Source: Butyricicoccus_A sp963588905 (GTDB lineage: Bacteria; Bacillota; Clostridia; Oscillospirales; Butyricicoccaceae). From it: a DNA stretch of 64,000 nucleotides. The notes under the pieces are model-generated. The model worked only from the letters and a program-made list of their open reading frames with translations. It ran no database searches and was not told where the DNA came from. Position numbers and translations under genes: made by a program. The stretch's first letter is position 1, and the number at the start of each line of letters is the position of its first letter. Shown here in pieces: positions 7,595 through 17,200 of this stretch. The stretch is taken from contig CAVAJF010000025.1 in the NCBI GenBank assembly GCA_963588905.1, positions 93,412 to 157,411 on the forward strand. Reading direction: 5' to 3'.

Positions 7595-9118
7595 TTATTC
7601 CAATACAGTCAAAAAGCTATGAATCTTTTTTATATCGCCGAGCAGTTCCTGCTTTTGCTTGCCGATCATCAATTCTTTGTTGCAGCGGGTATACGCTTCA
7701 CTGCCGTTTTGCCCGATAAACCAGGTACAGAAGAAATTGGTATTCAGTTCCGTGACAAAGACAACCATCTCTTGACTTTTTCCAAAGGTTGCAGTCAAGA
7801 AAGCAAAGGCGTGCTCCAGCATGGCAGAGTCTTGCTCTGTTTGCGCATCCATCTCTGCAACTGCCTGCTGGAATCGCTCAGAAATTTTGGCAAAACCCTC
7901 TTCGTTGGAGCGAACGGCTTCTGTGCGCAGCAGATTGGCATCGGTCTCTAAGGTTTGCGCGGCCTTCAAAATGGCAGAGATCTCTTGCCGATCAACAGCA
8001 GCGGCTTTCTGGCGGGAAGTCAGTTTTTCTCGCTGGCGATTGGCTTCCTGTGACAGAAGCTGTACGAGATCGTCTTGTTCCAGACGCCGCTTGACGGACT
8101 TCAGACTTTCAAATACCGTCGTGATTTGCATGTCCAAATAATACGACGCAGAAAATGTGCCGGTTAATTTTCCGATAAGCAAGCCGATGACACTCAAACG
8201 CTCATCGAATGGAGCACTCTTGAGACGTTCTACAGCAGTTGCCGGCAGCTTGCCTGCGAGGATTTCCTCCACATGATAGTCCGACTGATATTTTTTGAAT
8301 AGATCATAATATGCAGCGAAATCCCGTGCAATTTTGGGATGCTGAATATACTCAAAGATGACGGATTCGTCTATCGGCAGCTCCAATTTCTCGCAGGTCA
8401 AGAGAAACTGTGAGAGATCTTCCCAGCCGCGAGCGGTGACAAAGGCTTGTCCGTCTACGGTAGTCTCAAAGGTATAAAAGTGCTGCTTTTTGATGTCCAG
8501 ATAAGACAAAATCGCAGGGTGCATTTGTCTGCGGTAGGCATATTGTTTCCAGACCGCGTAATCTTCCTGTACATCAATGCGCTTGAGTCGGTCGAGGGTG
8601 ACAACATCAAAATCGCGGACGGATTTGTTGTATTCCGGCGGATTGCCTGCTGCAACGATGACCCAGCCGGACGGAACTTGGTGACTGCCAAACGATTTTC
8701 GCTGTAAAAATTGCAGCATGGTTGGCGCCAGCGTTTCGGATACACAGTTGATCTCATCAATAAACAAAATACCCTCTTGCAGACCGGTTTCTTCGATTTT
8801 GTCGTAAACCGATGCAATGATTTCACTCATAGTGTATTCCGTAATGGTCATTTCTTTGCCGCCATACTTGCGTTTGGTCAGATAGGGGAGACCGATGGCG
8901 CTCTGGCGGGTGTGGTGGGTAATGGTGTACGAAACGAGGCTGATACCACATTCACTGGCAGCCTGCTCCATGATAGCCGTTTTGCCGATGCCCGGAGGTC
9001 CCATCAGCAGAATCGGACGCTGATGCACGGACGGAATGAGATACTGTCCGTCTTCATCCTTTGCCAGATACGCTTTTACAGTACGAATAATTTCTTGCTT
9101 TGCTCGCAAAATGTTCAT
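7595..9118 (-). CDS. MoxR-type AAA+ ATPase
   Basis: A 507-residue AAA+ protein. Walker A GPPGIGKT is at residues 40-47, Walker B reads ILFIDEIN, and sensor 1 lies in VAAGNPPEYN, as in the MoxR/YehL branch. The C-terminal 200 residues are charged and helical, with probable coiled coil. MoxR ATPases work with VWA-domain partners as metal-insertion or remodelling chaperones. The partner is encoded immediately upstream, 5 nt away. The start at 9118 has AGAAGG upstream; longer in-frame starts would overlap the preceding gene. No terminator is seen between it and the DMT leader. Confidence 0.9.
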   Translation of the reverse strand: MNILRAKQEIIRTVKAYLAKDEDGQYLIPSVHQRPILLMGPPGIGKTAIMEQAASECGISLVSYTITHHTRQSAIGLPYLTKRKYGGKEMTITEYTMSEIIASVYDKIEETGLQEGILFIDEINCVSETLAPTMLQFLQRKSFGSHQVPSGWVIVAAGNPPEYNKSVRDFDVVTLDRLKRIDVQEDYAVWKQYAYRRQMHPAILSYLDIKKQHFYTFETTVDGQAFVTARGWEDLSQFLLTCEKLELPIDESVIFEYIQHPKIARDFAAYYDLFKKYQSDYHVEEILAGKLPATAVERLKSAPFDERLSVIGLLIGKLTGTFSASYYLDMQITTVFESLKSVKRRLEQDDLVQLLSQEANRQREKLTSRQKAAAVDRQEISAILKAAQTLETDANLLRTEAVRSNEEGFAKISERFQQAVAEMDAQTEQDSAMLEHAFAFLTATFGKSQEMVVFVTELNTNFFCTWFIGQNGSEAYTRCNKELMIGKQKQELLGDIKKIHSFLTVLE

Positions 9119-9123
9119 AAAAA

Positions 9124-10467
9124 TTACCTTCTTGTTAGGTCGGATTCGCTTAGGATCAATTTCATTGCCCATGGTGGAACCAGATGTTCCGCATAGGTGT
9201 TGTCAAAAAATAAAAAGGCTACATCATACGGCGGGCGTTTTTTCGGATACACGCCTACGCCGTCGGTAAAAAACAGCAGTCCTTGCAGCTGCAAAAGCTC
9301 GCCGTGCTGCTGCAATTGCTCAATATAATCAAACACAGGACGAAAGTCTGTATCGCCGTTGCCGCTGACGTCGAACTGTTGCAGCATATCGTGAAAATGC
9401 TGGGTATCTGTAATTTTGATGTCGGACTGAATGCCTGCGTCACATTGAATGATGTGGACGTTGACGGAACGGAAGAAACTGTTGCTGTCCAATAAAATCG
9501 TAACAGTTTCTTCCAAAAACTGTTTGACGAGTTCTCCGCTGCACGAACCGGAGGTGTCAATCGCGATGACAAAATCGCGGATTTTTTTGGATTCCCGATA
9601 TTCCAATTCTTCCAGCATCGGCATGTTGTGGTATAGCTGCATACTGTAATTATAGAAACCGTAATCAAAGCTGTCCGGATCTACGCGGACTTCCTCGCGC
9701 GTCACAGCAAATCTGCGCAAAAATGAACGATAATCATATCGCTGCCGATTTTCAATTTGCAGCTGCTGACGCAAATTTCCTGCCATCAGACTGATGTCGC
9801 GCTGAATGGTTTCCATGGAAGTCTGTGTTTTTTGGCTGATGTCCTGCCATTTTTGTTCTACTTCGTCTTTATCCGGTGGTGGAGGCGTATCGTCCTCCGA
9901 ACTGTCACTACCTGTCTGTTGCGGACGCTCTTTGTCATCCTGCAATTCTTCCCAAAAATGATGGTCATCTACGGTAAATTCCCGTCTCATGCCGATTTTT
10001 TGGCTATATGTCATCTTAGTGAGTACAGCATAAATCTGCTCCGCATTAAAAACCGAAACAGACAGAGAATCATAATATTCCTGTCTGCGATCCGTGACCA
10101 GCCGCTGCACGCACGGATATTCCATAGAATCAATCACGGATTCTACGGCAATATCACAGGCGAGATTCCAATCTTCCGGGTCACGCTGCTCTGCCTGCGT
10201 TATATGGCGGAAAATACAATGCAGAATCATATGTAAATACATGCGGTTGACTGACACAGGATCATCTTCATAGCTGTGAATCAAATAATTGGGATTGTAA
10301 AACAGATGTACACCGTCTGTCGCAATGGTGCGGGTCTGTAAATTTAAATCATAGCTGAGGGCGGAGAGCGCCAAATCGAGATACCGCATCGAAAGATATA
10401 ACTCGCTGCGGCATAGAGACAGAATGCGTGTACCGATCTGAATCAGCTCTTGATGTAACGGATTCAT
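9124..10467 (-). CDS. VWA-like domain protein with DUF2201-type N-terminus
   Basis: A 447-residue protein. The N-terminal ~190 residues have the metallopeptidase-like DUF2201 layout: MYLHMILHCIFRHI with an HxxxH-like segment, then DWNLACDIAVE. An acidic linker rich in Asp, Glu and Pro is followed by a C-terminal VWA-like domain with a DTSGSCSG MIDAS motif and DTDFRP as a later metal-site element. It probably forms a complex with the MoxR ATPase. The start at 10467 is set by AGGAGG seven nt upstream. The in-frame TTG before it is less likely. No secretion signal is seen. Confidence 0.87.
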   Translation of the reverse strand: MNPLHQELIQIGTRILSLCRSELYLSMRYLDLALSALSYDLNLQTRTIATDGVHLFYNPNYLIHSYEDDPVSVNRMYLHMILHCIFRHITQAEQRDPEDWNLACDIAVESVIDSMEYPCVQRLVTDRRQEYYDSLSVSVFNAEQIYAVLTKMTYSQKIGMRREFTVDDHHFWEELQDDKERPQQTGSDSSEDDTPPPPDKDEVEQKWQDISQKTQTSMETIQRDISLMAGNLRQQLQIENRQRYDYRSFLRRFAVTREEVRVDPDSFDYGFYNYSMQLYHNMPMLEELEYRESKKIRDFVIAIDTSGSCSGELVKQFLEETVTILLDSNSFFRSVNVHIIQCDAGIQSDIKITDTQHFHDMLQQFDVSGNGDTDFRPVFDYIEQLQQHGELLQLQGLLFFTDGVGVYPKKRPPYDVAFLFFDNTYAEHLVPPWAMKLILSESDLTRR

Positions 10468-10485
10468 AGGCAAGCCTCCTTATCA

Positions 10486-11346
10486 TTACAGTGCAAACCG
10501 ATTTTTCTTTTTTCCAAAGTGCTTGAGCCGATAATCCATCATCAAGCTAACAGCTTCCGGCTCTTCTAGTTCGGAAGCCTTGCCAATGGCATAGGATACA
10601 ACCGATTCAGACAGCAGTTCTTCGTCCAGCATCAGCTGTAAGCGCGGCAAATTCCGTTGATCCAGCAGGCGAGATATGACTGCATCTGCTTGCTTGGTCA
10701 AATAGGAGATATATTGTTCGCGTGCGTCCGGCATCAGGCGATACGGATACAGCAGCCGATAAAACGCAATGTCTTGCGCGGTTTCCGGAGCATCTTCGCG
10801 CACGGCACGGGAAAAAGTCTTATCGTATTCTCGGAAATCAATGCCTTTGCGCGTCACACACATGCGGTAGAACGAGCCGGAGCCATATGTCACAGAACGA
10901 AATTCCCGCGGCGGAATGATTTCCTGAAACGCATAATCATATGCCGGAAACAGCAATACGATAGTTTCTCCGTGCTCTTGAATCGTCAAGGTGATTTCAT
11001 TAGTAAAATCCGTCACGAGACTTTTGAGCCATGTCAGACCGCTGACGGAAATGGCGTGCAGATTTCTGCAGTTCTTAAATGCACCGTCACCAACAGAATG
11101 CAGGCCGCGCGCCAATTGCAGCTGTTCTAAGGCATGGCAGTTATAAAAAACATGGTTTCCGATGTCCTGCACACAAGCCGGTAGAGTGACGCACTGGAGT
11201 TCTTCGTGACCGGCAAACGCGTAGTCTGCGAGTTCAACCACCGGTTGTCCGTGCGCTTGGGCGGGAACGGTAACGTGTGCCGCATGACCGGTATATTTTT
11301 TCAGCACCGCACCGCGGGCCGTTTGTTCAAAAAGCAGTTCTTCCAT
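10486..11346 (-). CDS. leucine-rich repeat (BspA/LRR_5 type) protein
   Basis: A 286-residue protein without signal peptide. The first ~120 residues hold LRR_5 repeats (VELADYAFAGHEELQCVTLP, then VFYNCHALEQLQLARGL, then GAFKNCRNLHAISVSG). The remaining ~160 residues form a helical domain I do not recognise, ending in basic residues. It is the first gene of an operon with the VWA-like and MoxR genes (18-nt gap). BspA-like repeats are usually on secreted proteins; here the protein is probably cytoplasmic and may provide substrate recognition. Confidence 0.82.
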   Translation of the reverse strand: MEELLFEQTARGAVLKKYTGHAAHVTVPAQAHGQPVVELADYAFAGHEELQCVTLPACVQDIGNHVFYNCHALEQLQLARGLHSVGDGAFKNCRNLHAISVSGLTWLKSLVTDFTNEITLTIQEHGETIVLLFPAYDYAFQEIIPPREFRSVTYGSGSFYRMCVTRKGIDFREYDKTFSRAVREDAPETAQDIAFYRLLYPYRLMPDAREQYISYLTKQADAVISRLLDQRNLPRLQLMLDEELLSESVVSYAIGKASELEEPEAVSLMMDYRLKHFGKKKNRFAL

Positions 11347-11450
11347 GATGCTCCTCCTGTTTTCGGTTTCTATTGTACCACTCGTTTTGCATCTATGCCA
11401 TAGCTATTTGCATGTGGTATAATAAAAGAAAAACAAAGAGGTGAGATCGT

Positions 11451-12119
11451 ATGGAACAGAGCTATCCAGTCTATCGGGCAATCAACATGGATACATGGCC
11501 GCGACGAGAGCATTTTGCCTATTATCGGCATCAGATCCGCTGCGGGTATTCGCTGACAGTCCGCATGGATGTGACAAAACTCGTGACATTTGCACAACAG
11601 CACAAGCTGCATTTCTTTCCCTGCTTTTTGTATGCCGCTTCGCGGACGGTAAATCAGATGGATGAGATGCGGATGATGCTCACACCGGAGGGAAATCCGG
11701 GCATTTGGGAAGTGTCTCATCCGAATTTTACCATTTTTCATGAGGATGATAAGACATTCAGTGATATGTGGATGCACTATCAATCGGATTTTTCCTCATT
11801 TTATCAAGACTATCTGCGTGTCATGCAGGAATATGGACATCGGCATGGCATAAAGGCACGGGATGGTCAGCCGATGAACTTCTTTTGTATCAGTTGCGTG
11901 CCGTGGCTGGATTATACCGGCTATTTTACCTATACGGCGGGAAACGAGGATCCGGCGTTGTTTCCGATTCTGGCCTTTGGCAAATATACAGAACAAAACG
12001 GCATCTTGACCTTGCCGGTATCGCTGACGATTTCTCATGCGGCAGCGGATGGGTATCACAGCAGCCTGTTTTTTCATCGGCTGCAGGAGAATTTGAATCA
12101 ACTCGGAGAAATAGTCTAA
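11451..12119 (+). CDS. CatA-like chloramphenicol O-acetyltransferase family protein
   Basis: A 222-residue protein of the type-A chloramphenicol acetyltransferase fold. The catalytic His region reads SHAAADGYHSSLFFHRLQE, matching the HxxxDGxH pattern. The N-terminal WPRREHFAYYRH and central FFPCFLYAASRTVN also fit the family. Chromosomal homologues of this kind often do not confer resistance and their acceptor is unknown, so drug resistance should not be assumed. A promoter with TATAAT lies at 11417-11422 and a GAGGTGA ribosome binding site precedes the start. Confidence 0.88.
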   Translation: MEQSYPVYRAINMDTWPRREHFAYYRHQIRCGYSLTVRMDVTKLVTFAQQHKLHFFPCFLYAASRTVNQMDEMRMMLTPEGNPGIWEVSHPNFTIFHEDDKTFSDMWMHYQSDFSSFYQDYLRVMQEYGHRHGIKARDGQPMNFFCISCVPWLDYTGYFTYTAGNEDPALFPILAFGKYTEQNGILTLPVSLTISHAAADGYHSSLFFHRLQENLNQLGEIV

Positions 12120-12170
12120 GCAAACAAAAACACGCAAGAGGAGAGAAGCCTCTTGCGTGTTTTTGTTTGC
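12120..12170. terminator. long perfect inverted-repeat terminator
   Basis: Two perfect 22-bp arms (12120-12141 and 12149-12170) flank a 7-nt loop, with A-rich and T-rich outer parts. It closes the acetyltransferase gene and can also act on the convergent minus-strand gene. Confidence 0.88.
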
Positions 12171-12253
12171 GCGCGTATCACTTGGCTGAAGCAACACGCT
12201 GCATGAGAATAGGAAAGAGTGTGAATTGGAGATGGTATAAGCACTTTTATCTA

Positions 12254-12901
12254 TTAAAGCTGGGAATATCCATAGGAATTTACCAGAGCTTCAATTGGTG
12301 TATTGTTTTTGCAAAACGGACAATCGCGGCGCTGATACGATGCATAGCCGGGAATATCCTCTGCGGTAAAAATATTGTGAACCGTTACGCCGTCTACGTC
12401 ATCTACGGCGCTGAAAATCGTACAGACGCTTTTGAGATTGCCGCCGTAATAATCAATGCATTCCATGCCGCGGCGAATGCTGATGCCGGTTGTTACTGTT
12501 GCCATGAGCAAAATGACATTCTTTTCATAGACCATTGGCTCTACGTTTTCGCGGAAGAACATTTGCCCGTTGTTGGCGCATTCCGGACAGATCACATAAA
12601 TTTTTCTATGCTCTGAAGCGGGCAGCTTTTTTTGCAATTCCACAGAGAGAAACGCACCGATGATGCCAGTTCCGTCCAGACAAATAATCGTATCAATCGG
12701 ATCGACTCCTTCGTATTGGCTTGCCAATGCATGTGCGCATTTTTTGGCATCTTCTTGGCTGGATTTCAGCATGGTTAAATCGATAAAATAATTGACATGC
12801 GAATGACTTGTGACGAAATGACCGGGAATGGCTTGGATCGGAACGATGTTGCCAAACTTATTAGAACTGAATTGAACGGTTCTTGTATGAAGCTTTTCCA
12901 C
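12254..12901 (-). CDS. phosphoribosyltransferase-like protein (PRT fold, Cys-rich tail)
   Basis: A 215-residue protein. The segment VILLMATVTTGISIRRGMECI resembles the PRPP-binding loop of orotate-type phosphoribosyltransferases, although the usual acidic pair before TTG is replaced by AT. Two cysteine pairs, CPEC (about residue 107) and CPFC near the C-terminus, could bind a metal. The start is a GTG at 12901 preceded by GAGGG. A minus-strand TATAAT at 12957-12962 lies inside the upstream extension of the frame and supports this start. Enzyme activity is uncertain; a regulatory PRT protein is possible. Confidence 0.65.
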   Translation of the reverse strand: MEKLHTRTVQFSSNKFGNIVPIQAIPGHFVTSHSHVNYFIDLTMLKSSQEDAKKCAHALASQYEGVDPIDTIICLDGTGIIGAFLSVELQKKLPASEHRKIYVICPECANNGQMFFRENVEPMVYEKNVILLMATVTTGISIRRGMECIDYYGGNLKSVCTIFSAVDDVDGVTVHNIFTAEDIPGYASYQRRDCPFCKNNTPIEALVNSYGYSQL

Positions 12902-13227
12902 GATAAATCCCTCTTTCTTATCGATTTTTATGCTAAGATGCATTTCTTGAGTTTTATTATACGCTTTTTCTATCCGTGTGATTTGCCGTTTCCTAGGTGA
13001 AATGTTCAATTCTTCGGTCGTTCGGCAAAATTTTGTTATAATATTAACAAAGCAGAAGCTTTGCGAAAAAATACAGGTTGTTCGCAGAGTTTGGGTGAAA
13101 GGAATATCTTAGTCGCCAAAGACATTTATCTAAAAATGCAAGTGTATAGATGTATATTTTGTAAAATCCAGAATATTTTGGTGAAAAACTTTGAATTTAT
13201 GCATGATGAAATAAGCAATCCTGCATT
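12902..13227. other. intergenic region and long leader of pyruvate carboxylase
   Basis: This stretch holds the minus-strand promoter of the PRT-like gene and a plus-strand TATAAT at 13037-13042 with only a weak -35. It also holds a small hairpin with arms CAAAGC and GCTTTG around an AGAA tetraloop (13048-13063). The resulting pyc leader is about 300 nt. I recognise no known riboswitch or T-box in it. Confidence 0.5.
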
Positions 13228-13228
13228 C

Positions 13229-14208
13229 GTGCAAAATCACGGTTTATCTGAGAACAAGCAAAATTCAACAGAAACACAGAAGATCATTGTCGATGGAAAA
13301 AACGTATACTGAGAAGCAATTACAAATCATGAAGATGAGGTGATCTTGTGACTCAGAAACCGTTCAAGAAGGTGCTTGCGGCAAACCGCGGAGAGATTGC
13401 AATTCGCATTTTTCGTGCCTGCTACGATCTCGGCCTGCGCACAGTGGCAATCTATTCTCACGAGGATATGAACAGCCAATTCCGTACTCATGCGGATGAA
13501 GCCTATGAGATAGGCGTCAATCAAAGTCCGGTTGGAGCCTATCTGGACATTCCGGGTATTATAGATTTAGCCAAAAAACGGGGTGTAGAAGCGATTCATC
13601 CGGGCTATGGATTTCTGTCAGAGAACGCCGCATTTGCACAGGCGTGTGAAGAGGCGGGCATTCAGTTTATCGGCCCACCGAGCAAGATCCTCGCCATGAT
13701 GGGAGACAAGCTCAGCGCGTGCAAAATCACGGTTTATCTGAGAACAAGCAAAATTCAACAGAAACACAGAAGATCATTGTCGATGGAAAAAACGTATACT
13801 GAGAAGCAATTACAAATCATGAAGATGAGGTGATCTTGTGACTCAGAAACCGTTCAAGAAGGTGCTTGCGGCAAACCGCGGAGAGATTGCAATTCGCATT
13901 TTTCGTGCCTGCTACGATCTCGGCCTGCGCACAGTGGCAATCTATTCTCACGAGGATATGAACAGCCAATTCCGTACTCATGCGGATGAAGCCTATGAGA
14001 TAGGCGTCAATCAAAGTCCGGTTGGAGCCTATCTGGACATTCCGGGTATTATAGATTTAGCCAAAAAACGGGGTGTAGAAGCGATTCATCCGGGCTATGG
14101 ATTTCTGTCAGAGAACGCCGCATTTGCACAGGCGTGTGAAGAGGCGGGCATTCAGTTTATCGGCCCACCGAGCAAGATCCTCGCCATGATGGGAGACAAG
14201 CTCAGCGC
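13229..14208. repeat. perfect 490-bp direct tandem duplication
   Basis: 13229-13718 and 13719-14208 are identical, with one base of microhomology at the joint. The unit covers about 120 bp of the pyc leader including its ribosome binding site, plus the first 124 codons of pyc. The absence of any mismatch indicates a very recent event or an assembly artefact. Confidence 0.93.
13348..13833 (+). pseudogene. truncated pyruvate carboxylase copy created by tandem duplication
   Basis: The frame starts at the same GTG and ribosome binding site as full-length pyc and reads the first ~124 residues of the biotin carboxylase domain. It then runs out of the coding part into the duplicated leader, adding about 37 unrelated residues before a stop at 13833. 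That stop is 4 nt before the intact pyc start. The product lacks the ATP-grasp core and cannot be active. Because the duplicated leader brings its own ribosome binding site, the downstream copy can still be translated. Confidence 0.88.
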
Positions 14209-17200
14209 AAAAGAAATTGCCATCAAGGCAGGCGTTCCGATTATTCCGGGATGTACAGAACCGTTAAAGGATGCAGAGGAAGCGCTGGAAAAAGCGGTGT
14301 CCTTTGGATTTCCAGTCATTTTAAAAGCGGCAGCTGGCGGCGGCGGACGCGGTATGCGGCGTTGTAATACACCGGAAGAAGTCAAACCGGCATTTGAACT
14401 GGTAAAGAATGAGGCGCTCAAAGCATTCGGCAACGATGACATCTTTATTGAAAAATTTCTTGTCGAGCCAAAGCATATCGAAGTGCAGATCTTAGCCGAT
14501 ACCTATGGCAACTGTTATCATATCGGCGAACGTGACTGTTCCTTGCAGCGTCGGTATCAAAAGGTCGTGGAGTTTGCACCGGCGTTTGCTGTAGAGGAAA
14601 CCGTGCGTGAACATATTCGAGAAGATGCGGTCAAGATTGCGAAATCTGTCGGCTATGTCAACGCGGGTACGCTGGAATTCTTGGTAGATAAAAACGGAGA
14701 CTATTATTTTATCGAAATGAATCCGCGTATTCAGGTGGAACATACGGTGACAGAGATGGTCAGCGGCATTGATTTAGTGCGTGCACAGATTTTGATTGCA
14801 GAAGGCTATCCGCTGTCGCATCCGGAGATTGGACTGCGTTCGCAGGAGGATGTAAAAATCAATGGCTATGCGGTGCAGTGCCGTGTGACAACGGAAGATC
14901 CGGCGAACAATTTCGCACCGGACAACGGAAAAATCACGGCGTATCGCACCGGCGGCGGCTTTGGCGTTCGTCTGGACGGCGGCAATGCGACAACGGGTAC
15001 AGTTATTTCTCCGTATTATGATTCACTGCTCGTCAAAGTGACCTGCCATGACAATACATTCCGCGGTGTGTGCCGCAAGGCGCTGCGCGCGATCAATGAA
15101 GTGCGCGTCCGCGGCGTCAAGACTAATATTCCGTTTGTCACGAATATTCTGAGCCATCCAACGTTTTTGGCCGGTAAATGCCATACGAAATTTATTGATG
15201 ATACACCGGAGCTGTTTGACATCATCGGTTCCCGAGACCGTGCGACCCGTGTTTTGAAATACATCGGCTGCATTGAAGTCAATCGGCCGGATAAAGACCC
15301 GAAGCTGTATGAGAAACCGCGATTCCCGGAAGGAAGCGGCAATCCGAAGCCGGGACTCAAGCAGCTGCTGGACGAGCAAGGCCCGAAGGCGCTCAGCAAT
15401 TGGGTGCTGGATCAGAAAAAGCTGCTGATTACGGATACGACGATGCGCGATGCGCACCAGTCTCTGCTGTCCACACGGATGCGTACCCGCGATATGGTCA
15501 AAGGCGCAGACGGCACGGCGGATATTCTGGCAGATTGCTTCTCACTGGAAATGTGGGGCGGTGCGACGTTTGATGTGGCATTTCGCTTCTTGCATGAATC
15601 CCCATGGGAACGTTTAGATCTTCTGCGCGAAAAAATCCCGAATATTCCGTTCCAAATGCTGCTGCGCGGCTCCAATGCAGTCGGATATTCCAATTATCCG
15701 GACAATGTCGTGCGTGAGTTCATCAAACAGAGCGCAAAGAGCGACATTGATATTTTCCGTGTCTTTGATTCGCTCAATTGGCTGCCGGGTATGTCCGTGG
15801 CGATTGATGAAGTGCTCAATCAGAACAAATTCTGTGAGGGAACGATTTGCTATACCGGCGATATTCTGGATAAGACCAGAAATCATTATACCTTGGATTA
15901 CTATGTCAAGATGGCAAAGGAGCTGGAAAAGCTCGGTGTGCATTCGATTGCAATCAAGGATATGTCCGGTTTGCTCAAGCCATATGCGGCAAAGGAACTT
16001 GTACATGCGCTCAAGCAGGAAATCGCCCTGCCGATTCATCTGCATACCCATGATACAACAAGCAATCAGGTTGCCACCCTGCTGATGGCGGCAGAATCCG
16101 GCGTAGATATTGTGGATACCGCCATTGCCTCTATGTCCAGCCTGACCTCTCAGCCATCTATGAATGCGGTGGTCGCAGCGTTGCAGGGTAATCCGCGAGA
16201 TACCGGTCTGGATCTCAATGAGCTGCAAAGACTGACGGATTATTGGGCAGATGTGCGTCTGCGCTATAAGAACTTTGACCGCGGACTCAAAACGCCGGTC
16301 ACAGATATTTATCGGTATGAGATTCCGGGCGGTCAGTACACCAATCTGGAACCGCAGGTTGTTTCTCTGGGCCTTGGAAGCCGCTTCCAAGAGGTTAAGG
16401 AGATGTATAAAACCGTCAATGATATGCTCGGCGATTTGATTAAAGTCACGCCTTCTTCTAAGATGGTTGGCGATTTGGCGATTTTCATGGTGCAGAATGA
16501 TTTGACACCGGAGAATATCGTCGAGCGCGGCGAATCTCTGACATTCCCGGATTCTGTCGTCTCGTACTTTAAGGGCATGATGGGTCAGCCGCCGTGCGGA
16601 TTCCCAAAAGACATTCAAAAGGTTGTGCTCAAGGGCGAAGAGCCGATTACCTGCCGTCCTGGCGAGTTGCTGGAACCAATTGATTTTGAAGCCGTGCGCA
16701 AAGAAGTGGAGAAATTCCATCCAAATCCGGATATGCGCGACATTATTTCGTACTGCCTGTATCCGAAAGTACTGGAAGATTTCTGGCATTACGATCGAGA
16801 ATATGGCTATTTGATGCGCATGGGCTCGCATGTCTTCTTTTATGGTATGCAGGTCGGTGAGACGACACAGATCAACATTGAGGACGGCAAGACGCTGGTT
16901 ATCAAATACTTGGGTCTTGGCGATAAGAACGACGATGGCACAAGACAGGTTATCTTTGAACTGAACGGCAGCCGCCGCGAGGTCACGGTACCGGACCAGA
17001 ATGCCGAGTCTACGGCAAATACCGTTGTGATGGCGGATCCGAAGGACAGAGGACAGATTGGCGCATCCATTCCGGGTATGGTGACAAAGGTACACGTGAA
17101 GCCTGGCGATGCTGTAGAAGAAAATCAGGTTATCGCTGTCATTGAAGCTATGAAGATGGAAACCTCTGTGGTAGCGCGTATGAGCGGACACATTGAAGAG

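Noticed and set aside
11451..12119. Calling the CatA-like gene a chloramphenicol resistance determinant.
   Set aside because: Only the fold and catalytic motif are visible; there is no mobile element or resistance context, and chromosomal homologues often act on other substrates.
11768..12616. A 282-codon plus-strand frame spanning the acetyltransferase gene end and the PRT-like gene.
   Set aside because: It overlaps two supported genes and crosses the 22-bp-arm terminator; its translation looks like no protein family.
12957..13009. A longer N-terminus for the PRT-like protein, starting at 13009.
   Set aside because: The extension contains the probable -10 box of its promoter and lacks a ribosome binding site, whereas the GTG at 12901 has one.
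13061..13312. Possible small gene in the pyc leader (83 codons).
   Set aside because: Its composition is not protein-like, part of it falls in the duplicated leader, and no ribosome binding site of note precedes it.
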